DNA of 64,000 bases from Zasmidium citrigriseum (lineage: Eukaryota > Ascomycota > Dothideomycetes > Mycosphaerellales > Mycosphaerellaceae): contig NHNW01000043.1 in assembly GCA_002786025.1 (NCBI GenBank), positions 310,001-374,000 of the forward strand, written 5' to 3'. Of the stretch, positions 22,111 through 33,400 are shown one piece after another. Position 1 is the first letter of the stretch. Every line of letters begins with the position of its first letter. The translations under genes were made by a program, and so were the position numbers. The notes under the pieces are model-generated. The model was not told the DNA's origin and searched no databases. It saw only the letters and a list, made by a program, of their open reading frames with translations.

Positions 22111-22767
22111 TCATTCCCTCCTTATCCTCTCCAAAATCCCCAACACCGCTGCCAGACTCGCCAACTCCACCTCCTCACTCAACTTAGCAAAGAACTTGAT
22201 TTTGGCAACATTTAATGAACTGATCACATTAGCAGTAACATACACCGCCAACACATTTCCCTCCTCATCGACCAATTTCATGTTCCTATCTCCCCACCAC
22301 TTCGCTCCCCACTCTTCCTTGTGCGTCCTCTTCCACCTATACGTCTTCCCCTCAACCTCGAATCGGAAGCTCCGACCCAGCTTTGACTCATTTTTAACGT
22401 CGGTCCAAGATTCAATTGCGGTGCAGTCGATATCAGGACCGAGCTTGATTCTGAAGGACTTCGTCGCTGGACGAAGGCGTGCGGTGGCGAGGAGGAGTTT
22501 CTCCGGAGAGAAGATGGTTATCTGGGGAGAGTGGAAGATTTGTGGTCCAGTGACGATGTTGTAGATTGGTTGGGAGGGTTGGTGGATGGTGATGTTTTTG
22601 TAGCTCCAGTATTTTTGCCGGGTGAGGTTAAACTCTTCAATAGGCTGGATGTTCGTGAACGGTTGGCTTTCTTCGGGTGTTCTGCCAATGTTCGACTCCT
22701 CCATCGCTGCGAGCTCTCTCGAGTTGGATGTGCCGTCTGGCTCGTCCGTAAACATCTTGGATGGCAT
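22111..22767 (-). CDS. tubby C-terminal-like (LURP-one-related) domain protein
   Basis: Single exon, 218 residues, ATG at 22767. The first ~65 residues are polar and probably disordered. From about residue 70 a beta-strand-rich region follows (IYNIVTGPQIFHSPQITIF), with the fungal tubby-like markers FRFEVEGKTYRWKR, W-G-D-R-N-MKLVDEEGNVLAVYV and a terminal hydrophobic helix (ELASLAAVLGILERIRR) that in this fold runs through the barrel. Plant LURP-one and scramblase relatives bind membranes, but the function of the fungal proteins is not known to me. It is convergent with the amidase gene with only 22 bp between stops, so their 3' UTRs must overlap. Confidence 0.72.
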   Translation of the reverse strand: MPSKMFTDEPDGTSNSRELAAMEESNIGRTPEESQPFTNIQPIEEFNLTRQKYWSYKNITIHQPSQPIYNIVTGPQIFHSPQITIFSPEKLLLATARLRPATKSFRIKLGPDIDCTAIESWTDVKNESKLGRSFRFEVEGKTYRWKRTHKEEWGAKWWGDRNMKLVDEEGNVLAVYVTANVISSLNVAKIKFFAKLSEEVELASLAAVLGILERIRRE

Positions 22768-23057
22768 GTCGAGCTGCGATAGTACTTTGACTTTGTTTGT
22801 GCATCAACCTTGAGAATGGTCGTCGGCTGAGCTGTCGTCTTGTACTTCCACACCCTTCGCTTTCGCATGCAAGCGAGCATTGGAGGCAGCCACTCTCGCG
22901 AAATGACCCCTGACCTGGCATCAGGCTGTAGAACATTGCAGAGCCAAGTCGCTTGAGCGGTGGTCGAGATTCTGGCTGCGGCGGCCTCAATTTTGGAGAA
23001 GAGATGTATTCAACGCGAATGCGTAAATGAATTCGACGTTGCCTTCCGTTCAGATCG

Positions 23058-26000
23058 TCACTCCTTTCCAGCCGTCTTCCTCAGGCTGTGACGGATCCTG
23101 CCAAACAGGCCCCTTTCCTTGCGGCTTCCATTCTCGCTCACAGTAGCTTGACTTCGCGCTCCACGATGAAGACTCGAACTTGTAGTCGTTGACGATGTTG
23201 GCCTTTCTGTGGGAGCTTTTGCTTTGGAATCGATCTTTGTGGATGGCGGATCCACTACCTCCGGAGTTGACTTGGTTTGACCTGGATTCTCCGCAAAAGG
23301 TTTCTTCCCGTCAGTATTGTCGAAGAAAGAGCCAGTTTCGTGCGTAGATGGCTTTGAATGAGTGGCGGACATTCCCATTGCAGGCTCCTGATTTCCAGTC
23401 TCGCCCAATTTGCCATCAAGATCTCCTTCCATGAAGGCCAGCGGCCCAGGCTTCTTACCGATGATTGATCGGTCATTAGTATCGACCGCCTGCTCTTCCT
23501 GCACAAGAACATAAGACTCTTCACTCGTTGTCCTTGTCTCTTCCAGATCAGCGAGCTTCCCTTCAGTGTCTCCCTCTGTGAACACGAGCGGCCTCCTTTT
23601 TGGCACACCAGAAGCATTCGGTGGGTCAGGTTGCTCGTCCGAACGTTCTGGCGTTGTGCCACTTCCATCTTCAACAACAGGCCTTTCCTGCCCGGGTAAT
23701 TGGTTCGGCGAACCCAGCGTGCGTGCTGAAGGAGGAGGCTCATCCCATTGATTCGGGACATTTCCACTGCCGGGCAGAGTTGGGGCTGCATCAGTTTCTG
23801 TCGACTGAGTCGGCTCGGCTAATGACTGTTCCAAAACCCGTTGTTCTTCGTCAGCATCATCAGCTGTAAAGACCACCGGCTTTCTCATCGGCTTCTTCGT
23901 CTCCATGGTATCAGGTGGTTCATCCCACTGATTCGGTACGGCACCGTATGCATGGCCACCTTCGTCCACTTCATGGCCTTGCTGTTCGCCATTTTTATTG
24001 CTCTTTACACTAGGGAGCGCGAGTGTGTGGACCGGCGGAGGAGGCTCTTTCCACTGGTTTGGTACATTCCCGCTCCCTGGTCGAGCGAGATGTTGTTCTT
24101 CTGGAGCTGGCTGTTCTTCAACCAGCAATGGCGCTGCACCTTCATCTGAGTTGGGCAGTGCAATTGTGTTTGAGATCGCCTTCGTCAGAGCTTCCGGGTC
24201 AGGCTCAGAAATGTGTTGATCCTTGAGGGACGATTCCGGCTGCTTCGACTCTTCTTCATTTTCGTTGATCCATCCTCCCGGAGTCCATTTCAGCCTGGGC
24301 TCTTTCGCTACATCTGCGTCTTTTGGTGCGAACGATGTCGATGCCGGTCCTGGGCCCTGATCAATGGCTTTGGTCCATCCAGCGGACGTCCACTTCAACT
24401 TGGTCTCTGGCACAACGTCTCCCTTCGAGTCTTCGAATCTCGCCCTGCCTCGAAGCAGAGGCCGCAAGTTGAGGAATGATCTTTGGCCCGTTCGATCACT
24501 TCCAGAAACTGGAGCCCATTTCTTCTTGACTGCCTGATGAGAGGTATCACTCGATGAGGAAGTCTTCTCGTGAAACAAAACTTTCGATTCTTGCTCAGTG
24601 GCAGCAATATGCGACGACGGTTGGTAACTACAATAAAAGGTATCATAAATTAGAACCCACATAACAATCTCTCGCAAGCACACAAAAATCGCTCACTTTT
24701 TGCGATAGACATCACCCGTCAGCTCAATCTCATGCGCCTGGTCCTTCCCACGCCCTTGCTTTTCCAGCTCTCTCACCAGCGGCAAGACCTCGCGGCCAAA
24801 CTGCTCAATCTCCTCCTCATAGTGCAAGAACGCCGTGAGGATAATATTCACACCAAGCGACTTGAGCATGACGATCCGCTCCGCGATCTGCTCTTTGGTA
24901 CCAATAAGCTTCGTCTTGAAGCCGTCGTTGTACTGCACGAGATCTTCGAATTTGGAGTTGGCCCACATGCCGCTCTTGTTGTTGGTCGACGAACCGGCGT
25001 TTTGGACTTGTTGTCGGAAACCTTCGACTGCTTCGGCGTCGGCTTTGCCTTGGATTTCTTGGAGCACGCGGATGGCTTCTTCTTCGGTTTCGCGGCAGAT
25101 GACGAAGGCGTTGAGGGCGAAGCCGACTTGGCCTTCGCGGTTGTTCTTCTTGGCTCGCTCTTTTACGTCGCTGATTTGGGATTGGAAACCTTCCAGGGTG
25201 TTGCCGTTCATGAAGTAGTAGTCCGAGACGGAGCCGGCGTTCTCTTTGGCGTCGTCGCTGTTGCCGCCTTGGAAGATCTCGGGATAGGGACGACCCGGCA
25301 GGTTAAGGGGCTTGGGCTTGAGAGGATAATCGTGGAACTGGTAAAAGTCGCCTTTGTAGGAGAACTTGTCGTTCGTCCAGATTCCTTTCAGACATTCGAT
25401 GAATTCTCTGCTGCGGCGGTAGCGTTCGGCGTGGTCGAGCCACCACTGACCGATGCTAGCGAACTGCGATACTATTAGGGAATGGACACGAAATTTTGGG
25501 ATGAATGACTTACCTCAGCTCTGAACCATCCGGAAACGACATTGACGCAAACTCGGCCATCGGTGTAGTTGTCGATCGATGCGATCTGCTTGGCGGCGAC
25601 AGCAGGATTCCATGGACCAGGAAGCAGAGCAGCAATGACCTTCAAGCGCTCGGTGGCCATGAGCAACGCCTGTGAGAAAGAAACGGGCTCGTGCTGGTTC
25701 TCGGCACCGTAACCAGCCATGAATCGAATCTGCGACAAAGCATACTCGAAGCCGCTTCGCTCAGCGATCCTGGCGTATCTGACGTTGGACTTGAGATCCC
25801 AGCTTGTTCGTTGGGTGATCTTGCTGATGACCAGACCTCCGGAAACATTGGGTACCCAGTATGCGAATCGGACTCGGTCTGGGTCTGCGTTCAGAGAGTC
25901 GGCGTAGCTGAGGTCGTGCGACTCTTCCACGACGCTGCTGATGCCGTTGGGAACGACGCCGTTGGAGATTGGAGAGGTTGCACCGCTCTTGTTCTCGCCA

Positions 26001-27505
26001 ACTGGAACGACGATTCGCTTGCCGTTGATGAGACCCTTGCGCATGCGGTCGAGAGCGTCGTTGATGCCAGCCAAGCCGCCTTCTGCAATCTCGACCTCAG
26101 GAAGCTTGAGGCTGCGAGCGACGAGCAAGTCTTCTAACCAGGTCGACATTGCCTCGCCGATTTCGGGTGCTTCGTGGAACAGCTTGATGGGGATCGTGTG
26201 ATGCTGCACACCGCGAGCGGCGGCCTTGGGCAGTCCAGTCAGACCGAGGAGATGTGACTTGGCACCAGTGGCAGATTGTTGAAGAGCCTGTTCGAGGGAT
26301 GCTGCAGAGTCTTTGCCATTGCAATCGATTCCAAATCGCAGCTTGCCACCAGTGACCGCCTTGATAATCTCGACGGCTCGCTTGTCGTCGTATCGGTCGA
26401 CCATGAAATCTGCACCAAGCTCTGAAAGTCGAGCACCACCACGGGCGATGTCTGCAATGCAGGCGACCTTGAGACCAGCGTGCTTGGCGAGCTGAAGTGC
26501 GACCTGGCCGGTCATGCTGTTCGCTCCCCAAATGGCGATCCATTCGCCCGGCTGTGGTCGCTCTGACTGTGGAATGCCGGAGAAGATCTCATTTCTGATA
26601 TCCTCAGGCACAGCACGAGGATCGAGTTGTCGTGCCATATGCAGGAGATCGGGACCTGAAGGTGCATTTCGGAGGTTGGAGAAGTCCAGACCGAAGCTGA
26701 TGCCCAATGCCACGAGAGCTGCAACATAGGCGACACCAAGAGCAGCTCCCTCCTTGACGCTGACCCCTTGAGGTATTCTTGTGACATTGTAGTCTGTGGT
26801 AACGACGTACTCTTGGTATGCAGCTTTCCTCACATCGCGGTAGTCGGTCGACGGGCCAAACACGACGTCGCCTTGCTGGATTCGACTGCCTTCTCTGGGT
26901 GCTCTGACAACGATTCCAGCAAAGTCTCTGCCATTCACCCATGGGTAGCTTGGCTGGCTGAAGCCATAGTCGGCGCCCTTCCAGTCGACAGGGTTCAAGC
27001 CAATGGCCAAGACTTGAATGAGGATCTCTCGCTCGCCTTCGAGAGCAGGAATGTCTTTCGACTTCTCGAGCGAGTACTTCTGGCGAGGGCCGTGTAGGAG
27101 TAGTAGGTCTTGTTGTGGCTTGTCGAGCTTGAGGAACTCGTCATCTGTGCTGTGGCCGTTTGTGAGGCCGTTCAGATGCCCATTGGCGTGGCCGTTCGTG
27201 TGGCCGTTCGTGTGACTACGACCGTAGCCATTGCCGTTGACTACTGAGCTCGCGGGCGTGTTCAGCGAGGCAAAGCTCTTGGAGGGAGTGGAGGGACTGG
27301 CGGGGCTCTTGGATCGGCCGCAGTCGTGGTCGGGGCGGAGGGAGAGGAAGGGGGAGTTGGAGAAGGCGGACGGCATCTTGCCTGCGGTGTAACCAGCAGC
27401 TTTGGCAGTGAAAAAGAGAACCACGGCGGTGGTGATGAGAGCGAGGGGACTAGAACCAAGGAACCACTTCGTTGCACAGTCCCACTCGGCGAATGCAGGG
27501 CTCAT
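23058..27505 (-). CDS. fusion: membrane anchor + MDR oxidoreductase + SfnG-like FMN monooxygenase + repetitive disordered tail
   Basis: Exon 1 27505-25514 is one open frame of 664 codons. It holds a hydrophobic anchor (SSPLALITTAVVLFF, ~residues 18-32), a Gly-Asn-His repeat linker (NGHTNGHANGH), then a zinc-independent medium-chain dehydrogenase/reductase with NPVDWKGADYG, WVNGRDFAGIV and the NADP-binding WGANSMTGQVALQLAK. After a short linker comes the start of a luciferase-like monooxygenase (VRFAYWVPNVSGGLVISK, NYTDGRVCVNVVSGWFRAE) of the dimethyl-sulfone monooxygenase SfnG type. Exon 2 25463-24697 completes it (GQWWLDHAERYRRSREF .. IELTGDVYRK). A 69-bp intron (24696-24628, GTGAGC..TTGTAG) joins in frame to exon 3 24626/27-23058, about 522 residues of charged sequence with repeated VPNQW(D/K)EPP, LKWT(S/P)xGW and (F)xxGDxxGKL motifs. 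Without that splice the enzyme stops at 24693. The MDR-SfnG fusion is seen directly; the tail is a splice prediction. Total ~1,442 residues. Confidence 0.72.
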
Positions 27506-28747
27506 GAACAAACCTGGGAGGTGGGAGTGTTTTGGGGAAGGACAAGGGCTGGGAAATAGGCGATGACGCTGTCGACATGGTGCGAGTTGAACCTCGAATG
27601 GCGCGCTGGCCGGCAAATGTTGGCTCGTCGGCGACGATCGCCCCCATTGATCTCGCTCAACCTCGCAGATGCTCGTCGTCGGCCGTCTGGATTGGTGGTG
27701 GAGGCGATGGAGTGGTGCAGTAGTGCCAAACACGTGCTATGGCGTGCTATTTCCCCGCCATTGAGGAAGACGGCCATAAAAGTTTATTGCGACCTCATCA
27801 ATCCCAAGCCCGGCTCCGATCACGATGTCTCTCGCTATTCCCACCTGTTGCTGCTGGAAAATGCCGCCGTTGAATTCACATTCACTCACCAAGGTGGGTC
27901 TGGCGAGGGTGTTGTCGGAAAGAGCGACGAGCCGAGCGAGAGTCGATCCGTGGGAGGAAGGCGTGTCCTGAGACCAGCAAAGGTAAAGACTGCACCTTCA
28001 GATCTTTGCCGACGGCCCATCTTCAAGCTTTGCCGGTACCTCGTCCCTCGTCCCTTCTTCATCGCCGTCTTCTTCGTGCATGTTGTCCTTCTGACAGTTC
28101 TGACAGGCTTGTCCTGTCGTGTACCTCGACGAGAACGTCTTCTGCAACAGCACCTCCTCTTTCTCCAGCCATGTTCTCGCCATCGGCTCCTGGGTTCATC
28201 GCTGTCAGTCCGTCTCTTGATCCAACAGCTCCCCTGGCCCGGTGCGCATAGCGAACTGTTCGTGTAGTCGTTGTTGAGATTTATTCACTCACCGATGGAT
28301 GTCGCAGGAAGAAGGAGCTCGGTTTCGGGAGACTTCAACCTCACCCCCAGCCGCTGTGCCAAAACTACTCGCCGGTCAGAAGTCGTAGCCAGCCACCGCC
28401 GCCCCTTCTTCGTCTGGCTTCTTGGTTTCATCTTCATCTTAACAGAACCATCGTGCGCCAGATCGCTCCACCGACTCGCATTTCAGAGATTGAACCATCG
28501 CAATTGATACAGTAGTGCCATGGAGCTGCACAAATGGAGAGCCCGCCGGTTCCCCAAGTGTCTTCTCAAGTGCAGACTTGTGTGAGAGTTCATTGCTTGC
28601 ATGGCCATCTCTAAAGTGAATCCCAAGATCGAGTTCCAAAGCACCCGAGTGCGTACGACAGAAGATTGTTTCCTCAACATCATTGTCAACCAGAAGAGTC
28701 TTCTAGTTTCTCGCGAATAGCCAGCAAACACCCAGAAGGATGTTAAA
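27506..28747. other. intergenic, 1.24 kb, divergent promoter region
   Basis: Lies between the minus-strand fusion gene and a plus-strand small gene. Short ORFs exist; the most gene-like is minus 27998-28183, with TGQACQNCQKDN, which could be the last exon of an unrecognised gene. Nothing else can be supported. Confidence 0.35.
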
Positions 28748-29290
28748 ATGGAGCCCGACATTTGCTCTGTTCTTCATATTCCCTCAAACCCAGATCTGAT
28801 CATGGCTGACAATCGACACAACACTCAAGATGACGCTCACGTCGGAGAAGGTAGCCTATACGACCCCGAAACTCCACCAGCCCAAAGCAAGTATGTGAAG
28901 GACTTGTTGGAAGCTGCCACCGAGTTTCGCGATGAACTTGTTCGAACTCATGGCGAAGTTCAAGCAACTCTCGCAGCCTCTCAGCAAGAACGGACTGCCT
29001 TACGTGAGAACAGAGAGGCGTTCAATGCTTGGCGAGCGGAAAGACAAGCAGCGGTCAATCGAGCACCCCAGGGGATCGCCACCTCTGCTGCCCCAGGTCG
29101 ACCCGCTGACACAGCCAGGACAAATCTCCAGGGACAAGCCACGAGCTCGAGGCCGCAAGCCGATCGAACGCCAGCTGCCAATCAAGACGCACCTGCAACT
29201 AATGATCAAAATGCTCCCAGCGCCGGAACTGTGCAGAACGGTTCAGCGAAAAAGCAGTATCGGAAGAGGCCGAAGCGGGATGGATCTTGA
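28748..29290 (+). CDS. hypothetical protein, 180 residues, helical with basic C-terminus
   Basis: Single exon; ATG at 28748 (AAAATGG context), with a second in-frame ATG at 28802 that also gives a plausible protein (MADNRHNTQ). Residues ~45-105 form a likely coiled-coil helix (YVKDLLEAATEFRDELVRTH .. RTALRENREAFNAWRAERQ). The rest is Ala/Asn/Gln/Thr-rich, ending in a basic patch (KKQYRKRPKRDGS) that could be a nuclear localisation or nucleic-acid-contact signal. No family recognised. Confidence 0.5.
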   Translation: MEPDICSVLHIPSNPDLIMADNRHNTQDDAHVGEGSLYDPETPPAQSKYVKDLLEAATEFRDELVRTHGEVQATLAASQQERTALRENREAFNAWRAERQAAVNRAPQGIATSAAPGRPADTARTNLQGQATSSRPQADRTPAANQDAPATNDQNAPSAGTVQNGSAKKQYRKRPKRDGS

Positions 29291-29653
29291 TTCCACGAAC
29301 GTATCATGAAGGCGTAAGCGGCTGAGGCAACGTGCCTCTCGACAAAGACCGATGTCGACGGTCTTGCCATCTGAGGAAGGAATCTTATCTTCAGGAGGTG
29401 GTTATCTACAAGGCTACATCCATAAAGCCACAATCGTTAGAAGACCCACAATTGAAAGGGCCTCTCCTTTGGCATGGCTTGAGGTCTGCTTTCTGGAGCA
29501 CCGCAAGCGGTCGTCAACCAACGCCACAAAGAATCCCTATTCCCTTCCTCGTCACTTCCTTTTAAAGCTGTAACGTTGTACACCCGTCCATCAAGGTTGT
29601 CATTCCACCGTCCAATCCAGCGTCTACAATCAGATCGACGTCTTCTGCCCATC
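29291..29653. other. intergenic, 363 bp
   Basis: Probable 5' region of the small zinc-ribbon gene. No separate gene seen. Confidence 0.35.
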
Positions 29654-29779
29654 ATGTTCGGTGTTACTGCTACCAACTCTCCCCCAATCGACAGCCTTAC
29701 CTACGGCAAGGAGTGCTACAACTGTGGCAAGTCTGTAAAGAACGGAAGCAAGTGTTCTGGATGCGGCAAGGCGAACTAG
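29654..29779 (+). CDS. tiny zinc-ribbon protein, 41 residues
   Basis: ATG at 29654, preceded by a long open stretch without another good ATG, and TAG at 29777-29779. The protein ends KECYNCGKSVKNGSKCSGCG plus KAN: two C-x2-C knuckles about 10 residues apart, the minimal four-Cys zinc ribbon. Short proteins of this kind are widespread in filamentous fungi and often missed by annotation; role unknown. It could also be the last exon of a longer gene, though the upstream sequence gives no obvious acceptor. Confidence 0.5.
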   Translation: MFGVTATNSPPIDSLTYGKECYNCGKSVKNGSKCSGCGKAN

Positions 29780-30065
29780 GTATCTTAGGGGTAAGCAAGG
29801 TCATGAACGCAGATCGGAGGCTTGTGACTAACGATGCGTTAGCCATTTGAAATGCATAGAATCCCGTGAGACGGTCGAGGGAGGGTTTGGGAGGCAATGG
29901 ATAGATCATCAATCAATACACTCGTTTGAACGTTGGGTGGATTGTGTCCTCAGAAATCTCAACGTTCTCACTGAAATGACGATCGTCTCTGCCATTCGCG
30001 AGAAGATCGAACTATTTCGCCGCTGCTTTGATCTCGAGAACACACAGTGTCGTCTACACAACCAC

Positions 30066-31327
30066 TCAATCCGTGTTCTCCTCCTTCGCTTCCAACATTC
30101 CCTTGTAAGCCGCCATCCAGATATCATTCACCCAGACCTGATGTCCGCCATACTTGATCAATCCCGCAACGATATCCGCAGCCTGGGAACGAATCCAAGG
30201 TGTGACCTCATTGACACTGCCGCCTCTTTGTTCAGCCGCCTTCCGAAAGCAGTCCACATACTTCGGAAACAGCGGCTTCTCCTTCTCCATTCTCTTGAGG
30301 AACAACGGCCTCGTCTCCACATGTCCAGGGGCCGGAGGATTCATGCCCATGAAGAGAGGGAGTTGAGCAACGTGTTCCACGGGAGCGGCCATTACGCCAT
30401 CGAGATCGATCACGCCGATGATGTGGAATTCGTCGTCCACGAGCAGATTGTGTGCCCCGAAGTCACGGTTGGCGAGCGCAAAGGGACCTCGCTGATTCGG
30501 TTCGCCATAGAGTTGCATTAATTTGGGGAAGAGCGTTGGCAGGTTGAACGAGCTTGATTCCTTCACCTCCGGGTCTGCATCCTTTGCAGCGGTTTGGAGG
30601 ACGTGTGAGGAAAGATCGCTGTAGTACGCTTCGGCCGTGTCCCATCGTCCCTTGCCTGTCTCTATCTCTGGCCCAATGATGAACTGTTCTCCTTCTTGGT
30701 AGAGGCTTCCGATCTTATCGAAGCGCAGACTTGCGAGCTGTGCGTGGATGTCGGCCACTTGCTGCCAGAATTTCTCATTCTGTGCGGGTGAGCCAAAGAC
30801 GCCATGGTCACATTCCCGCGCTTGTGCCAGCTCCGCTGCAACGTTGCCTGGGACGTATTCCAGCAGCATGTAAGGCGCTCCTACTTCGTTCTTCGGATTC
30901 AAGTCGTGCGCGAAGATCTCAGGCACAGGAATCGTTGTCTTCTGCCTGCATCCAAGTTAGCGCGCTGTCCATAGATCTATGTGATCTTCGTCTACCTCAA
31001 GAACTTCGTCGTGGCAATCTCAATCTTCATCGAGCTATCCACGTCTAGAGCCTCACGGTCGCCGAAGAAGTTTTGGAGAACAGGCAAGCGCAGTCGTGCG
31101 ATCCAGCTCTCGCCATCTTGGAAGATCAACCTTCGTACCAGGTTGAAATGGCCGAGTGAGTATTTCTCGCTCAAGTGGCATTTTACGCCTCCTCGAGCTT
31201 GCGTTGCGATGGTCAACAAGGCCTGCCAGTTGACAGATTTGAGAAAGTCTGTCGCTCGTGTATGGAGCTCTTCTCCTTCTTCGTAGTCATCTGCACCACG
31301 CCAGGAGTCGCTGCCGATTGCAGACAT
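30066..31327 (-). CDS. APH-family phosphotransferase-like protein
   Basis: Two exons, 31327-30996 and 30945-30066 (50-bp intron, GTAGAC..TGCAG, phase 2), giving 403 residues. The N-lobe has the substrate/ATP entry stretch (SLGHFNLVRRLIFQDGESWIARLRLP) with the beta-strand Arg/Lys position, followed by KIEIATTKFLR and PYMLLEYVPGNVAAEL, the hinge. The catalytic loop reads NRDFGAHNLLVDDEF and the metal motif VIDLDGV. The family (choline kinase/aminoglycoside kinase fold) normally has His-x-Asp in the loop; here the His is Asn while the catalytic Asp and the metal-binding Asn and Asp are kept. Fungi carry many such APH paralogues with unknown small-molecule substrates. No RIP damage. Confidence 0.85.
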
Positions 31328-31622
31328 TAGAGAAGTAGATGAAGTCGAAGTGGCCAGGACTGTGAGGAAAGTTTTGATCGCATGTGAGGAGCGTGATAGC
31401 TAGGAGACCAATTCGAGGATAAAGAAAGTATGCATGGAAAGTGAGACATACGTGAGGTCATTGTCTGTGTGGTGGAATGTAACCGGACAAAGAGACGTCT
31501 CAATCGTTAACGCTTCGCTCCATGTGTTAAGCTAGCCTTTGACTTGGCAATAGTATATATTCTGCCAAACCACAAGTGTTTGCCTTTGCACCATTTTGAA
31601 CATCCAGGACGTAAAATCAGGA

Positions 31623-32964
31623 TCATGCTCGAAAAGATTCTGGCTCCACCGAGCTCGCCATGTTGCATTGCCAGAGCAACCTTCGTTCCGGATGCTGGGT
31701 CAGCTGGCCTGTGATGCTGTGCATAACTCCACGATTGTGGAAGATGACCAAATCGCCCTTCCGCCATCGATGGGCATAGATGTTCTCTGGGCGATAGACC
31801 CTCTTCTGGAAGCCATGGCAAGTCCGACGCACTTCTTCAAGATCGTCGATAGTTCTCGTTTCGCCAGACTTTGGGTCTTTGGTACGGAGAGCAAGGACGC
31901 AGCAGCCTAGGATTTGGAGATGAGGTTGCCCGTTTGAGGGGTTCTTCCATACCATCTGGACAATATATCATCAGTTTGGAGTGACTCTCAAATTGAAAGA
32001 CCAGAGACCTACGGGGAATGAGTGGACTTTGTCCCATGTAAACTCGGGCAGATCGCCTTCGCTCTTCTCCCTTCCGACTTTGGCGATACTGAGGCCATCG
32101 GACGTGGCTTTGCAGTCTTTCATCCATTCGTATGCTCGAGGAGCGTACTGAACTGTGGTGTTCATTGCGAATTCTTGCTCTTCTGCGGAAAGCAATTCGA
32201 AGTTTCGATTTCCCGAGAAGACTGCGATCATCGTGTGAGCGCAATGTCCAGACCAAGACGATGCATCAAGAATGTTACACTTACATGCAGTTGCTCCGGC
32301 CGCAATGGCCATGCCCTCGTGATTAGGAAAATCGAGCTTTTGATCTGGTACATCTGGCACTTCCAATGCGTGCAGCACAGTGGCAAATCCTGGCAGGCTC
32401 TCGTACAGCGGAGCATCCATATGCCAGCGGTATGGTCGTGTGAAACCATTCCGCAAGCACTCTTGAGACAACGGCTCCTCGTGGAAGAGTGTATGATCCT
32501 GAGCTCTCAATATCAGTCAGGAGTTTCGCATTCATCCACGACTAAATCCATACCAGATGCTTCAAGTCAATCTCTGGGATCCCTTGATGTCCTTCGAATC
32601 TCCCTTGACCAATGACAGTGACTTGCGGTGCATTTGGGACTCTGGTACAATTGTTTTGAGATAGAATATTCTTCGGATCTGTCACTTGCTTGGCACCGCC
32701 CGAATGTACGTCGAGAGGAGCCGGGTCGAAGAACTTGGCAAGATGTGCTAATGCCTCTGGTTCGATGCCTTGTTGATCCCGGACTACCAGAACTCCATCA
32801 TCGAAAAGAGCCGATCGCAGCGTTTCCTTGTCGCTTTCGGGAAGTTCGTTGACATTGAGATGCTTCAGCTGCGATGGCAAGATCACTTCGGCCCCGAGTT
32901 TGGTACTTTTTCGAAGTCCCTCTTCCAGCGGCTTAATGATCAACGGCTCAAGGAGATGTGGCAT
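31623..32964 (-). CDS. xanA: Fe(II)/2-oxoglutarate-dependent xanthine dioxygenase homologue
   Basis: Four exons: 32964-32554, 32498-32285, 32221-32013, 31955-31623, giving 388 residues; introns of 55, 63 and 57 bp with standard borders. The TauD/TfdA-fold iron facial triad is visible: His163 and Asp165 in YRWHMDA, and distal His ~357 in FHNRGVMHS, followed by an Arg-rich stretch (HPERRLLWQCN) for 2-oxoglutarate. The middle matches fungal XanA rather than taurine dioxygenases: FSGNRNFELLSAEEQEFA, VQYAPRAYEWM, MVWKNP, ENIYAHRWRKGDLV. XanA oxidises xanthine to uric acid with 2-oxoglutarate and O2, replacing xanthine dehydrogenase in the purine-as-nitrogen pathway. It is transcribed divergently from an NCS1 permease. 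The XanA call is firm at family level; xanthine as substrate is from family knowledge. Confidence 0.82.
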
Positions 32965-33187
32965 ATCTGTTGTACGAGGAAGGCTGGGCCGTCTGGTTGG
33001 TAGAAAGTAGCTTGCCAATCGACAGCGATCGGTCGAAAGAGAGAAGGTGTCGTCCAGATCGAAATGCAATGCTCAAATCGCTGCCCTCCAACCGAGTGAT
33101 CAACTTCAAACGGAGTGCTGGTAAAGTTGCGATAGCCGCGGCCAAAAGAATGGCGGATGAACCCCTGCAAGGCTTCCCGGCGCAAGC

Positions 33188-33271
33188 CTTATCTTTCGAG
33201 GCTGGCCTATCTCTCACCGCGCTATCTTCACCAACTCCAACCTCATCTATTTGCTGAGATCCAGACTATCT
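33188..33271. promoter_or_regulatory. cluster of GATA-factor sites between xanA-like gene and permease
   Basis: The 436-bp divergent intergenic region contains four HGATAR-type cores on the minus strand within about 85 bp: CTTATC at 33188-33193, CTATCT at 33207-33212, GCTATCTT at 33221-33228 and CTATCT at 33266-33271. GATA factors (AreA/NIT2) activate nitrogen-scavenging genes, which fits purine catabolism. No UaY-type site was found. Confidence 0.4.
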
Positions 33272-33400
33272 CTGTCCCGCAGGCGACCTGGACTCATCGA
33301 TAGCTATCCGTCGACATGGAGATACCACGCCGAAGCACAAAACTTTGTTCCCTCAGCAGCAACTCGTGGGGAGAGGAAGTCTGCATGAAGTTCAATTGAA

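Noticed and set aside
27998..28183. Minus-strand ORF with C-x2-C (TGQACQNCQKDN)
   Set aside because: Too short and unsupported to call a gene; mentioned only within the gap entry.
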